A DNA stretch of 64,000 nt, taken from positions 186,001 through 250,000 of the forward strand of contig JADKDM010000001.1 of the NCBI GenBank assembly GCA_016714565.1. Direction: 5' to 3'. The translations under genes were made by a program, and so were the position numbers. Each line of letters begins with the position of its first letter. Positions within the stretch are counted from its first letter, which is position 1. Shown in pieces: positions 48,838 to 58,267 of this stretch. The stretch comes from Candidatus Villigracilis propinquus (GTDB taxonomy: Bacteria > Chloroflexota > Anaerolineae > Anaerolineales > Villigracilaceae). The notes beneath the pieces are model-generated. The model made no database searches. It worked only from the letters and a program-made list of their open reading frames with translations, and had not been told where the DNA came from.

Positions 48838-50844
48838 ATGACCGAGCAATTTACATTCGGCGGTGAGATCGTTTGGAAGCCAACCATTGAGTACATTGAG
48901 CATGCCAATCTGACGGCTTTCATGCATGAGCATGGCATCCGGGATTTTGACGAACTCATGCACAGGTCCACAACGGATGTGGCGTGGTTTACGGATGCGG
49001 TCTTCAAATTCCTTGATATTCAATTTTACGAACCATACACAAAAGTCGTAGATCTTTCCGGCGGAATCCAATTTCCGAAATGGTGTGTGGATGGGAAGAT
49101 GAACATTGTCCATAACTGTGTTGACAAGTGGACGATGGATGGTGGACCGCAGACCACGGTCCATCGTCAACGGTCTGCGGTCATCTTTGAGGGCGAAGAG
49201 GGGAACACACGAACACTCACATACGAAGAACTTTATAAGGAAGTGAATAAAACCGCGAATGCGCTGCGTTCGCTTGGTCTTGGCAAAGGCGATGCCATTG
49301 GCATCTTTATGCCGATGACGCCTGAGATTGTCATCGCCTTGCTTGCCATCGCAAAGATCGGCGGAATTATCCTGCCGCTTTTTTCCGGCTACGGCGCGGG
49401 AGCCATCGTCTCGCGCATGGTGGATGCAGATGCGAAAGCGCTCTTTGCTGCGGATGGAGCTTTTCGGCGCGGCAAGCCTGTGGAAATGAAATCCATTGCA
49501 GATGAAGCGGCGGAACATATCCCCACGTTGAAACACATGATCGTGTTGAAGCGGACTGGACAGGATGTAAATATGAAAGCGGGACGCGACCACTGGCTGC
49601 ACGATCTGACCGCGCCTCAGCCTGATTCTGCTTCGACGGAAATTACCTCCGCTGAAGACCCGCTGATGATCATCTACACCTCCGGGACGACTGGCAAACC
49701 GAAAGGCGCGCTGCATACCCACTGCGGATTTCCGATCAAAGCCGCGCAGGATATGGCGTTTGGGACGGATGTGCATGGGTGGTGGTCGAGTAGCGATAGC
49801 GTATCGAGACCAGATGTCATTTACTGGATGACGGACATGGGCTGGATGATGGGGCCGTGGCAGGTGTTTGGCAGCCTGCTGCTTGGGGCCACGATGTTCC
49901 TTTATGACGGTGCGCCAGATTTCCCAACGCCGGGCCGTTTGTGGGAATTGGTGGAAATGCATAGCATCAATCAAATGGGAGTCTCGCCCACGTTGATCCG
50001 CTCGTTGATCCCGCATGGTGATGAGCATTTCAAGAAGCATGACCTGTCTTCGTTGAAATGTTTTGCGTCCACTGGCGAGCCGTGGAACCCCGACCCGTGG
50101 ATGTGGTTGTTCGAGAAGGTAGGCGGCAGCAAACGCCCGATCATCAATTATTCTGGCGGGACGGAAATCTCCGGCGGCATCGTGATGGGCAACCCGCTCA
50201 TGCCGTTGAAGCCTTGTGCCTTTTCCGCGCCCTGCCCCGGCATGGATGCGGATGTGGTCGATGAAAATGGAAAATCCATTCGTAATGCGGTGGGGGAGTT
50301 GGTCATCAAAGCGCCGTGGATCGGGATGACGCGCGGATTCTGGAAAGATAAACAGCGTTATCTGGACACGTACTGGTCGCGCTGGGAGAATGTTTGGGTG
50401 CATGGCGATTTTGCCGCCATCGATAACGATGGACTTTGGTACATCCTCGGACGTTCGGATGACACGATAAAGATCGCTGGCAAGCGTTTGGGGCCTGCTG
50501 AGGTCGAGTCTATTTTGGTGAGGCATGAGGATATTGTGGAAGCAGCGGCGATTGGGGTGCCGCACGATGTCAAAGGGAGTGAACTGATCCTTTTCGCAGT
50601 GACCAGGCAAGGGGTAGAAAGAAGCGATGTACTTCGTCAGCAATTGCATGAGATGGTCGTATCCGAAATGGGCAAGCCGCTCGCGCCGAAGGCCATCCTC
50701 TTTGTTTCGGATCTGCCGAAGACGCGCAATGCCAAGGTGATGCGCCGCATGATCCGTGCCGCGTATTTGGGGCTGGAACTGGGAGATACATCGTCGCTGG
50801 TGAATCCGCAGGCAGTAGAGGAAGTAAAACAGTTGAAGCGGTAG
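48838..50844 (+). CDS. AMP-forming acyl-CoA synthetase (acetyl-CoA synthetase-like)
   Basis: 668 residues, ANL superfamily. An N-terminal ACAS_N-like part, then the P-loop Y-T-S-G-T-T-G-K-P-K-G, the Y-S-G-G-T-E-x-S-G motif, G-D-x-x-x-x-D-x-D-G-x-W and I-L-G-R-S-D-D-T-I-K. The end reads P-K-T-R-N-A-K-V-M-R-R, with the catalytic lysine that is a known acetylation site. It activates acetate or another short acid to its CoA ester. Eleven residues (W-W-S-S-S-D-S-V-S-R-P) in a conserved loop come from a palindromic insert at 49780-49812. AGGAG precedes the ATG. Confidence 0.9.
   Translation: MTEQFTFGGEIVWKPTIEYIEHANLTAFMHEHGIRDFDELMHRSTTDVAWFTDAVFKFLDIQFYEPYTKVVDLSGGIQFPKWCVDGKMNIVHNCVDKWTMDGGPQTTVHRQRSAVIFEGEEGNTRTLTYEELYKEVNKTANALRSLGLGKGDAIGIFMPMTPEIVIALLAIAKIGGIILPLFSGYGAGAIVSRMVDADAKALFAADGAFRRGKPVEMKSIADEAAEHIPTLKHMIVLKRTGQDVNMKAGRDHWLHDLTAPQPDSASTEITSAEDPLMIIYTSGTTGKPKGALHTHCGFPIKAAQDMAFGTDVHGWWSSSDSVSRPDVIYWMTDMGWMMGPWQVFGSLLLGATMFLYDGAPDFPTPGRLWELVEMHSINQMGVSPTLIRSLIPHGDEHFKKHDLSSLKCFASTGEPWNPDPWMWLFEKVGGSKRPIINYSGGTEISGGIVMGNPLMPLKPCAFSAPCPGMDADVVDENGKSIRNAVGELVIKAPWIGMTRGFWKDKQRYLDTYWSRWENVWVHGDFAAIDNDGLWYILGRSDDTIKIAGKRLGPAEVESILVRHEDIVEAAAIGVPHDVKGSELILFAVTRQGVERSDVLRQQLHEMVVSEMGKPLAPKAILFVSDLPKTRNAKVMRRMIRAAYLGLELGDTSSLVNPQAVEEVKQLKR
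49780..49812. repeat. 33-bp palindromic insert inside the synthetase gene
   Basis: The 33 bases split the usual V-H-G/D-V-I-Y-W-M-T-D-M-G-W-M-M-G-P stretch without breaking the frame. Ends read tggtggtcgagta and tatcgagacca. The same ends (tggtctcgata ... tactcgaccacca) bound the non-coding element at 63632-63683, so this is a mobile palindromic repeat that landed in a coding region. Confidence 0.65.
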
Positions 50845-50879
50845 GCTATAATTGCGGGACAAATTTTTGCGGAGTTGAA

Positions 50880-52904
50880 ATGTTGGTTGTTAAAGAGTGG
50901 CTGCGTAAGTGGTATTTTGTCCCGTTGCTGGTTTTTATTTCTGCACTGGCGTATCTGCCAAATATCCGTGACTTCGGGTATTTTCGGGATGATTGGTATT
51001 TGATGTATTCGGCGAATGCTCTGGGGGTAAAAACCTTTCAAGGTATTTTTGCGATTGACCGGCCGGTGCGCGCGATCCTGATGACCGGGTTGTATTCGTT
51101 GTTTGGCATGAATCCGCTTTATTACAACCTTGCCGCGTATGTGTTTCGAGTGATGGGGGCGCTTTCGTTTCTGTGGACGTTGAGACTGTTGTGGCCCCGT
51201 CAGCGTACGGCGACGATGGTTGCGGCAATTCTATTTTTAATTTACCCGGGCTTTCTCTCGACCCCGAATGCGATCGATTATCAGGAAAAATTCGTGGGGC
51301 TTTTTCTTGGGCATCTTTCGGTTGCTTTGAGTATAAAATCCATCCTTTCAACAAAACGGCTGCACAAGGTTTTACTCTGGCTGCCTGTTGTTCTGACGGC
51401 CGGGATATATCCATCCCTGGTGGAATATTATTTTGGTTTGGAGGTCTTTCGTCTGCTGGCGATCGGTTTGCTGGCGATGCGTTCTTCGGGTGGAAAAATT
51501 GCACAGTGGGTCAAATCCACATTTTTTGAATGGATTCCATTCATGGTTGGACCGCTTGGGTTTGTGATCTGGCGGTTTTTTATTTTCGAATCTGCGCGCA
51601 AGGCAACCGATCTCGGTTCGCAATTCGGCCTGTTTTTTGGTTCTCCATTGGAGGTGGGTCTTGGCTGGGTGATCACGCTTCTGAGGGATAGTGTTGAAGG
51701 TCTGGTATTTGCGTGGGTGATTCCGATCGTGAATCTTTGGGATATCTCCCTTCGTTTGCGTGAGATATTTTTTGCGGGAGTGCTGGCGGTTGCGGCTGTT
51801 CTTGTAATGGCTTTATTCCTGAAACCCAGGAGTGAAGATGTCACGCAGGGTTCAAGTGACTCGAACTGGCGCGCGGAGGCGTTTTGGATCGGGTTTATTT
51901 GTCTGGTTACGGGTTTTATTCCTGTGATCTTATCCAATCGCGAGGCGGACTTAAACAATTATTCCCGTTATATGCTCCCGAGTTCGTCTGGTGTTGCGAT
52001 CATCCTTATGGCGTATCTGGATCAGTTCAGTTCGCGGTCTGTTCGTAACGTTACAATTTATCTGCTGGTCGTCTCGTCCATCATGATGCATTATTTGAAT
52101 GGCGTCCAATGGGCACATTCCTCTGAAGCCATGCAGGATTTTTGGTGGCAGGTGAGCTGGCGCATTCCACAGCTGGAGCCGGGGACTACGCTGGTTGCAA
52201 ATTACTCGCATACCGCAATTGAAGAGGACTATTTTATTTGGGGGCCAGCCAATCTGTTGTTTCGTCCGCAAAGCATGGACCCTGTAACTATTCGTCCGGC
52301 AATCTGGGGGATGGTTTTATCGCAGGGCAGTGTAAGTTCCATTTTGACACATGCCGAGCCGGAGTTCGTTGAGCGGCGAACGATCCAAACCTCGGTGGAT
52401 TACGGCAATATCCTTGTTTTAACACAGCCCACCCCTTCCTCCTGTGTGCAGGTTCTAGATGGCAGGTCTCCGGCTATTTCCGAGTTCGAGCAGTATGATA
52501 TTCAATCCATTGCGCGCGAGTCGGACCAGAGTCATATTCTGTTGAGCGAGCAGGCTCCGCCTCCGTCCACGGGCGTGTTTGGTCCCGAACCGGAACGGGG
52601 CTGGTGTTATTACTACGAAAAAGCATCTCTTGCTTATCAACGCGGTGAGTGGAGTACCGTTCTTGAGCTTGGAAAGGAAGCTGAGGCGAAGGGCTTTTCC
52701 GCGGGAGACTCGGTGGAGTGGATGCCTTTTCTTCAGGCCGCCATTTACCTGTATGACCGGGATACGGCCATTGCGCTGGCTCCGAAGATAAAGAATAACC
52801 CGTTTTTGGCGGTGCAGGCGTGCGAAACCCTGACGAACCTGCCGGAACTTTCCACGGAATCGAAATATTTTGCGGAGGATATTTTCTGCGCGCTGGGCAA
52901 TTGA
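50880..52904 (+). CDS. Large polytopic membrane protein, GT-C glycosyltransferase-like
   Basis: 674 residues with roughly ten membrane spans in the first ~430 residues. The first external loop holds F-R-D-D-W-Y, an acidic pair in the place where GT-C enzymes (PMT/ArnT type) keep their catalytic Asp. The soluble C-terminal part (about 430-674) has no clear domain, though a stretch near 590-670 is helical. It could transfer a lipid-linked sugar to an external acceptor. TATAAT (about 50847) and GGAG precede the ATG. Confidence 0.65.
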   Translation: MLVVKEWLRKWYFVPLLVFISALAYLPNIRDFGYFRDDWYLMYSANALGVKTFQGIFAIDRPVRAILMTGLYSLFGMNPLYYNLAAYVFRVMGALSFLWTLRLLWPRQRTATMVAAILFLIYPGFLSTPNAIDYQEKFVGLFLGHLSVALSIKSILSTKRLHKVLLWLPVVLTAGIYPSLVEYYFGLEVFRLLAIGLLAMRSSGGKIAQWVKSTFFEWIPFMVGPLGFVIWRFFIFESARKATDLGSQFGLFFGSPLEVGLGWVITLLRDSVEGLVFAWVIPIVNLWDISLRLREIFFAGVLAVAAVLVMALFLKPRSEDVTQGSSDSNWRAEAFWIGFICLVTGFIPVILSNREADLNNYSRYMLPSSSGVAIILMAYLDQFSSRSVRNVTIYLLVVSSIMMHYLNGVQWAHSSEAMQDFWWQVSWRIPQLEPGTTLVANYSHTAIEEDYFIWGPANLLFRPQSMDPVTIRPAIWGMVLSQGSVSSILTHAEPEFVERRTIQTSVDYGNILVLTQPTPSSCVQVLDGRSPAISEFEQYDIQSIARESDQSHILLSEQAPPPSTGVFGPEPERGWCYYYEKASLAYQRGEWSTVLELGKEAEAKGFSAGDSVEWMPFLQAAIYLYDRDTAIALAPKIKNNPFLAVQACETLTNLPELSTESKYFAEDIFCALGN

Positions 52905-52939
52905 ACCGATCTCTGTTGAAAATTGAGGCCATACTGGAA

Positions 52940-52972
52940 CGAGACCGGCAAATATGCGCCGGTCTCGTTTTT
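52940..52972 (+). terminator. Terminator of the GT-C-like gene
   Basis: Perfect 10-bp stem (52940-52949 with 52958-52967), 8-base loop, T5. It stands 36 bases behind the stop and before the TATAAT of the next gene (about 52983). Confidence 0.85.
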
Positions 52973-53026
52973 GTCACTGCATTATAATAATGTAGTCTCG
53001 CGTATATGGCGAGAGAAGGAGATTGA

Positions 53027-54796
53027 ATGATAAAAGCCCGATATGTGATGTTCGCCTGCATTCTGATATTTACTTTCATTTTATCGGCATGCGGCGCAAC
53101 GCCGACCCCGCAATTGATTGTGGTGACGGCAACCTCTTTACCGGCAACGGAAGTCCCAACGGTAGTAGCGCCGACCCCGACGTTAGTTCCGGTGGCTCTT
53201 TCCGGGCCTCAAAGCGGGTCGGCAATGAAATGGGTGGATGGTAGCTCTCTGATTTACATCCCTGCAGGGGACTTTACCATGGGCGACGGCGCTTTTGCGC
53301 TTTCCCATAATGTAACTCTGGATGGATATTGGATCCAAGAGACCAAGGTTACCAATCGCATGTACGAACAGTGTGTCAAGGTCGGGGCATGCTCGGCTCC
53401 GTCTCAAGTGTTGGGCGGACCTGTTTTCAGCAACCCGCAATTTGGAAACCACCCTGTTGTAGGTGTGGATTGGACCCAGGCACAAGCCTATTGTGCGTGG
53501 ATCCAGGGCACCTTGCCGACCGAGGCGCAATGGGAAAAAGCCGCCCGCGGTGCGAATGGAAATACCTATCCCTGGGGAAATTCCGCGCCAACCTGTGGCC
53601 TGTTGAACTTTGCCAATTGTTATAAAAGCACGAGCGGTGTGGAGGCTTTTGCCGCCACCGGCGCCAGTCCCTACGGATTGCTGGATATGGCAGGTAACAC
53701 GTTTGAGTGGGTGGGGGATTGGTATTCTGATGCCTATTATTCAACGTCACCTCTTGCCAACCCCACCGGCCCGGAGAGCGGAGAATATCGCGTAGTGCGC
53801 GGCAGTTCCTTTGAAACGGATGACCAACTGATCGCATCTGCGATTCGCCGGTTTAACGAACCTGCGGACAGTGAACGGGATACCGGCTTCCGTTGTGTGG
53901 TTCCTAATCCCCAGCCGATCGCGCCATATTGCCAGCTTTCCGCATTTGTTCCCAACGCGGCGAGCGTCTCTACCGGTTGCCAGATACCCGAAGGCAACGT
54001 GACGAATCAATATTGTTTCCAGGGTGAAACGTATGCTACCGTTCAGCTTTCCTTTGGCTCAACATGGGAAGTCCGCGGGACGCGTTTGATATGTACCGAA
54101 GCCATAAGCGGTGGTCTCAGGCAATTGACCTGTAGCGGCCCGGAGACGATTGAATCGACGAACGAGATCGTTGTTTGTAATGACTCCTGCTCGAATAATC
54201 CAGTTGCGGATGGAGTTGCCCCGGTTTGCGATTCCGGATACACGCTAGACCCATCCACGGGCATGTGCAATTACACGCCGATCCTTTCCCAGGTGAGCAT
54301 TGCCGGATGCCCCGTTGGGTATTCCTTGATTGACCGCGGCGGGCAGCAAACCTGCGCTGTCACCAAAGACGCGAACGGTGCCTGCCCGGCCGGTTTGTAT
54401 TTTGACGAGCTGGCGGCTATGTGCGTTCCTCCCAATGGAGAGACTTCTGCGCCGTATGGTTTTGACAACGCTCCGCTTGCCGCACAGACGTATGCCGGTT
54501 GCGCTGTTGGCTATTCCTATAGTGAAGGCTTCCAGTGCTGTCAGGCGACTACGGGAGGAACCTACCCGGGTTGCGCTGCCGGGTATTTATACAACCCCGA
54601 CCAGAAAGTCTGCCTGCCTTCAGGGACGGAACTCACCGGGGAAGGCTGCACCACGGTGCGCGTGACCACCATCAAGTGCAGCGATCCTGTGGACACCTGC
54701 GCGCAGTACAGCGATAGCGAATCCCGGTGTGTGGCGAATTTCTGTACGTATAATGACCCGGCCGGTGTTTGCGAAATGAGAAAGTCGAACCCATAA
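53027..54796 (+). CDS. FGE/SUMF1-domain lipoprotein with Cys-rich tail, copy 1
   Basis: 589 residues. Signal peptide with lipobox S-A-C-G (Cys 23), Thr/Pro-rich linker, then a formylglycine-generating-enzyme-like domain (about 70-290): I-P-A-G-D-F-T-M-G, V-T-N-x-x-Y, L-P-T-E-A-Q-W-E-K-A-A-R-G, G-N-T-F-E-W-V-x-D-W-Y, V-x-R-G-S-S and T-G-F-R-C-V. The following ~300 residues contain many cysteines in repeated C-x-x-G-Y units, probably disulfide-rich. The lipid anchor places it outside, where most FGE-like proteins are thought to bind ligands. A paralog follows directly. Confidence 0.85.
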   Translation: MIKARYVMFACILIFTFILSACGATPTPQLIVVTATSLPATEVPTVVAPTPTLVPVALSGPQSGSAMKWVDGSSLIYIPAGDFTMGDGAFALSHNVTLDGYWIQETKVTNRMYEQCVKVGACSAPSQVLGGPVFSNPQFGNHPVVGVDWTQAQAYCAWIQGTLPTEAQWEKAARGANGNTYPWGNSAPTCGLLNFANCYKSTSGVEAFAATGASPYGLLDMAGNTFEWVGDWYSDAYYSTSPLANPTGPESGEYRVVRGSSFETDDQLIASAIRRFNEPADSERDTGFRCVVPNPQPIAPYCQLSAFVPNAASVSTGCQIPEGNVTNQYCFQGETYATVQLSFGSTWEVRGTRLICTEAISGGLRQLTCSGPETIESTNEIVVCNDSCSNNPVADGVAPVCDSGYTLDPSTGMCNYTPILSQVSIAGCPVGYSLIDRGGQQTCAVTKDANGACPAGLYFDELAAMCVPPNGETSAPYGFDNAPLAAQTYAGCAVGYSYSEGFQCCQATTGGTYPGCAAGYLYNPDQKVCLPSGTELTGEGCTTVRVTTIKCSDPVDTCAQYSDSESRCVANFCTYNDPAGVCEMRKSNP

Positions 54797-54800
54797 ATAG

Positions 54801-54835
54801 AAAATCCCGCAGGACACCCCTGCGGGATTTTTTTT
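54801..54835 (+). terminator. Terminator behind FGE-lipoprotein copy 1
   Basis: Perfect 13-bp stem (54801-54813 with 54819-54831), 5-base loop and T-run. Confidence 0.85.
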
Positions 54836-54989
54836 CATAGCCAGTGGATGTGTGAGAGCTGCTGAGCGCTCTCGCCGCCTTGATCGAAAGGGTGATTGAC
54901 TTTTGCAGGAAGTCTGTTAAAGTGGCAGGAACCCAAAGGCATTATAATTTTGCGGTTCGTGAATGTGATGCTATCGAAAGGAGTATGAG

Positions 54990-56630
54990 ATGAAACGATT
55001 AATAAACATGATTACGCTGATCGTTTTGGCTACACTGGTGATGGCTGCTTGTAACGTGCCGACCAATCCCACGCCGACGGAGTTGCCTCAAGCTGCCGCC
55101 GAACCCCCAGTCTCAACCGAAGCGCCTACACCGTTCGCGACCGAAACCGCTGTTCCCGCGCTCATCACAGTGGACCTGGCTGGCCCGCCGATGTCGGTGG
55201 GCTCAAAATATACCTATGTGGATGGAACTGTGCTCGTAGCTGTGCCGGGTGGCCCGTTCATCATGGGTTACAACTTTGCAGACAATCCAAAACGTGAGAT
55301 CACCGTGGGCGATTTCTGGATCTATAGCACGAAAGTGACCAACGATCAGTATGCACTGTGCGTGCAGTTGGGAAAATGCTCGCCGCCCGTTGCAGAAAAT
55401 AACTCCACCTATGGAGACCCGCACTTTATCAAATTCCCTGTCACCGGTGTCACTCATACCCAGGCCGCAGCGTATTGCTCCTTTGTGCATGGGCGCCTGC
55501 CTACCGAAGCCGAATGGGAAAAGACCGCCCGCGGCCCGGAAGGGAATCTCTTCCCCTGGGGTGATGGCGGCCCCAATTGCAGTTTATTGAATTACAAATT
55601 CTGTGAGAGCAAAACCACCTGGGTGAACCAGTACAAGGATGGCGTGAGCTACTACAGCGCCTTTGATATGTCCGGCAATGTCCGGGAGTGGGTGGCGGAT
55701 TGGTATAGCCCCACCTACAATGTGGAATCGCCACAGCCAGACCCGCTTGGACCGGAACTCGGGGAGAAACGCTCCGTGCGCGGAAGCAGCTATCAGGACA
55801 GCGCCGACCCGTCCATATCTGCGCATCGCTTCTCTCTGAACCCTGAAGAGACTCTGCCTGATCTGGGTTTCCGCTGTGTTGTGGAAGATCCTACCTACTT
55901 TGGCCCCTGGTGCGAGCAGTTGACCTATTACGGTACAGGCTTGGACAGTTCCCAGCCCAATTGTGTGCCTACCGTGAAATGCAATGATGTTTCCATAGAT
56001 CAAGCTCCCAACTGCACTCCTAATTTTCAGCCTTATACCATTGTAAGCTTTAACGTGGCGGATACCCCGCCAGAGACAACCACATTTGATGTGGCAGGTT
56101 GTACACAGGACCCTGAAGGCAACGGCAGCTTGGATAAATATTTATGCAACCCAGGTGATGTTGGACCCGCCGCCATCACAGGTTCCTGCACCTACGGTGT
56201 CCCTGCCGGTTGTTCGGCTTCTTGTCCTGCGAATTACACCAAAGTGGATGACAAATGCGTTTGGGATGGCAGCAGCACAGGTGGCAGCGCCTGCCTGCCC
56301 GGCTCCACTTTCGACCCATTGACTCAATGCTGTTCCGCAACCCCGAGTACAGGCACGACCTTTGGCCTTTGCCCTGCCGGCAGCTACCCTTTGAACGGCG
56401 CATGTGTGGATGATCCCAAAGGCGTCAACGATAATGTTATTCAGGATGTGCTTTTTAATAAATGTACAATACCTGTTACCGTCACTCCAGTGAAAGGCGG
56501 TGGAGATGACGTCCCGGGGAATCCAGGCGGTGGTTCCAGTTGTACGCTTGACCCCAAGTCTTGCCGGTATGGTTTTGATTCAGCGAATTGCTGTTGTACT
56601 GGAATAACAGCGCCGGTTTGTATCCCATAA
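54990..56630 (+). CDS. FGE/SUMF1-domain lipoprotein with Cys-rich tail, copy 2
   Basis: 546 residues, same plan as copy 1: lipobox M-A-A-C-N (Cys 21), Thr/Pro-rich linker, FGE-like domain (about 75-300) with V-T-N-D-Q-Y, L-P-T-E-A-E-W-E-K-T-A-R-G, G-N-V-R-E-W-V-A-D-W-Y and L-G-F-R-C-V, then a tail with about twenty cysteines and C-P-A-G-(S/Y) units, ending in C-C-C-T-G. A tandem duplication with divergence explains the pair. AAGGAG precedes the ATG, and TATAAT lies near 54941. Confidence 0.85.
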   Translation: MKRLINMITLIVLATLVMAACNVPTNPTPTELPQAAAEPPVSTEAPTPFATETAVPALITVDLAGPPMSVGSKYTYVDGTVLVAVPGGPFIMGYNFADNPKREITVGDFWIYSTKVTNDQYALCVQLGKCSPPVAENNSTYGDPHFIKFPVTGVTHTQAAAYCSFVHGRLPTEAEWEKTARGPEGNLFPWGDGGPNCSLLNYKFCESKTTWVNQYKDGVSYYSAFDMSGNVREWVADWYSPTYNVESPQPDPLGPELGEKRSVRGSSYQDSADPSISAHRFSLNPEETLPDLGFRCVVEDPTYFGPWCEQLTYYGTGLDSSQPNCVPTVKCNDVSIDQAPNCTPNFQPYTIVSFNVADTPPETTTFDVAGCTQDPEGNGSLDKYLCNPGDVGPAAITGSCTYGVPAGCSASCPANYTKVDDKCVWDGSSTGGSACLPGSTFDPLTQCCSATPSTGTTFGLCPAGSYPLNGACVDDPKGVNDNVIQDVLFNKCTIPVTVTPVKGGGDDVPGNPGGGSSCTLDPKSCRYGFDSANCCCTGITAPVCIP

Positions 56631-56652
56631 AGTATAAATTAACCCAGCTAAC

Positions 56653-56690
56653 AAAAACATCCTTGAAGTCGACTTCAAGGATGTTTTTGT
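56653..56690. terminator. Palindromic bidirectional terminator
   Basis: Perfect 36-base palindrome (56653-56670 with 56671-56688), A-run and T-run at its ends. It lies between the convergent FGE-lipoprotein and propeller genes. Confidence 0.85.
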
Positions 56691-56724
56691 TATTGTGCTC
56701 ATCATTGTGGTAGTCGTGTATGGA

Positions 56725-58263
56725 TTATTCACTTCCATCCAGAACATACTTCACCTTGAATAAATTCCGCACCGTGGAAACATAGGCAATTCCATTCTCC
56801 ACGTCCAAAGTGATCGTACGGATCCACGGCCCGATGTAAAAACTGGCAACGCGCTTGTAGGTTTTTAAGTCGATCACCTGCACACGGTTGTTGATGAAAT
56901 TCCCCACCAGTAAAAGATTTCTCTTTTGATCAATTGTGATGGTGCGGTCGCCGAGGCTGACGTTGATCTTCCCCTTGTACTCCAGCGTGTCCGCGTCATA
57001 CCGAAGGATGGCGCCTTCCATGGTGGATGCCACCAGTACTTCCGAAGTCTCAGGGTCGTAGATCAATCTGTCTGTACTTGGGCTGGTATTCACCAGCTTG
57101 ATCACTTCATGCGTGTTCATATCCCACGATACCAGATACGTATCTTTGAAAGAATTGAAATACATCACATCCTTTTCAGAATTAAACGCAACATTAGTTG
57201 GGATCAAAGGGATTTCCAGTTTGGCAACTATCTCGCCGCTCTCGCGGTCGATCATCACGAACGGGATGCCGACTTCATAATCCGCCTCCGAAGCAATGGT
57301 GATGCTGTCTATTCCAGGATGCCAGTTCACCCATACATCGCCGGGTGAAAGATCCTCCACCGGCACCGAGCGCAGTGTTTCCAGCGTCACCGCATCAATG
57401 ATATGCAATTGCCGCTTGTTAGCCTCATAGGCATAGATCTCCTTGCGCTCCGGGTTGTATCCAAAACTCTGCATTTTCCCGATGTCTGCCGATTTACGCG
57501 GCGGCACATTCAAATGCTCCGTATCGAATGCCAGCAGAAAACTCGTCCCATGCCCTACCACAAAAATTTGATGCAGGTCAGTATCATACTCGACCCAGTT
57601 GTACGCTCCAGCCGCGAACTTTTCCACGGCAGGGTTGGCGTGTAATTTTTCACCCAGCGTGAGAATTCGCTGATTGTCATAAGGAGTCAGGATGAATAAC
57701 CAAAAGAGCGGGACCACCAACATACCGCCCAGCCACGACCATTTTTTGATGGATGCTCCCGCCTCGAACTTTTCCATCAACCAATGGACATACGCCTGCG
57801 GGAAAACCGCCTCACTCAACCCGACGGCTGATACAAAAACAAAATTCAGGATGCCACTTCCAGAGATTCCCTTTGCCAGCCAATCCGCAGGTAACGTGTT
57901 CACCGCCAGCAGGCCAAAGACGATTAGGGTTCTTTGAACCGCCTTCGGAGTGATCAATAGGAATTGGAATGATACATAAATAACAAGCAGCATCCCCGCC
58001 AGCGCGAGGAGATATCCGACCCATTCAGGCTTCACGAATTTCTTAACTAGCCAGTACCCAAATATCAGCGAGACTACGGCGGCAAGATACAACTCGAACC
58101 GTGTCTCGAACGTGTTCGCGGAATACACCGCAAAATCAATGATATACCGCAGGTCAATACGCGCTTTAACAAAATCGGAAATTGGATTCCGAAACAAATA
58201 CAAACCTGCCGCAAGAATCGGCAGGCGTATCAGTGTCCAAATGAGCAAACTTGGTTTTTTCAT
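56725..58263 (-). CDS. Membrane protein with beta-propeller domain
   Basis: 512 residues. The first ~200 hold five or six membrane spans. The rest (about 215-510) is a beta-propeller of YncE/YVTN type, seen as repeated strands with I-D-x-x-T-x-x-x-x-x-x-I and V-I-D-L-K-T-Y-K-R-V patterns. Orientation and ligand are unknown; the propeller probably faces outside. The gene starts 4 bases after the amidase stop, with no separate ribosome site, so it is coupled to it. Confidence 0.75.
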   Translation of the reverse strand: MKKPSLLIWTLIRLPILAAGLYLFRNPISDFVKARIDLRYIIDFAVYSANTFETRFELYLAAVVSLIFGYWLVKKFVKPEWVGYLLALAGMLLVIYVSFQFLLITPKAVQRTLIVFGLLAVNTLPADWLAKGISGSGILNFVFVSAVGLSEAVFPQAYVHWLMEKFEAGASIKKWSWLGGMLVVPLFWLFILTPYDNQRILTLGEKLHANPAVEKFAAGAYNWVEYDTDLHQIFVVGHGTSFLLAFDTEHLNVPPRKSADIGKMQSFGYNPERKEIYAYEANKRQLHIIDAVTLETLRSVPVEDLSPGDVWVNWHPGIDSITIASEADYEVGIPFVMIDRESGEIVAKLEIPLIPTNVAFNSEKDVMYFNSFKDTYLVSWDMNTHEVIKLVNTSPSTDRLIYDPETSEVLVASTMEGAILRYDADTLEYKGKINVSLGDRTITIDQKRNLLLVGNFINNRVQVIDLKTYKRVASFYIGPWIRTITLDVENGIAYVSTVRNLFKVKYVLDGSE

Positions 58264-58267
58264 GAAT

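Noticed and set aside
48733..50862. A 709-codon open frame on the minus strand, antisense to the acyl-CoA synthetase
   Set aside because: It mirrors the synthetase gene almost exactly, has a His/Arg-rich composition without any domain, and lacks a ribosome site. The plus-strand gene is certain.
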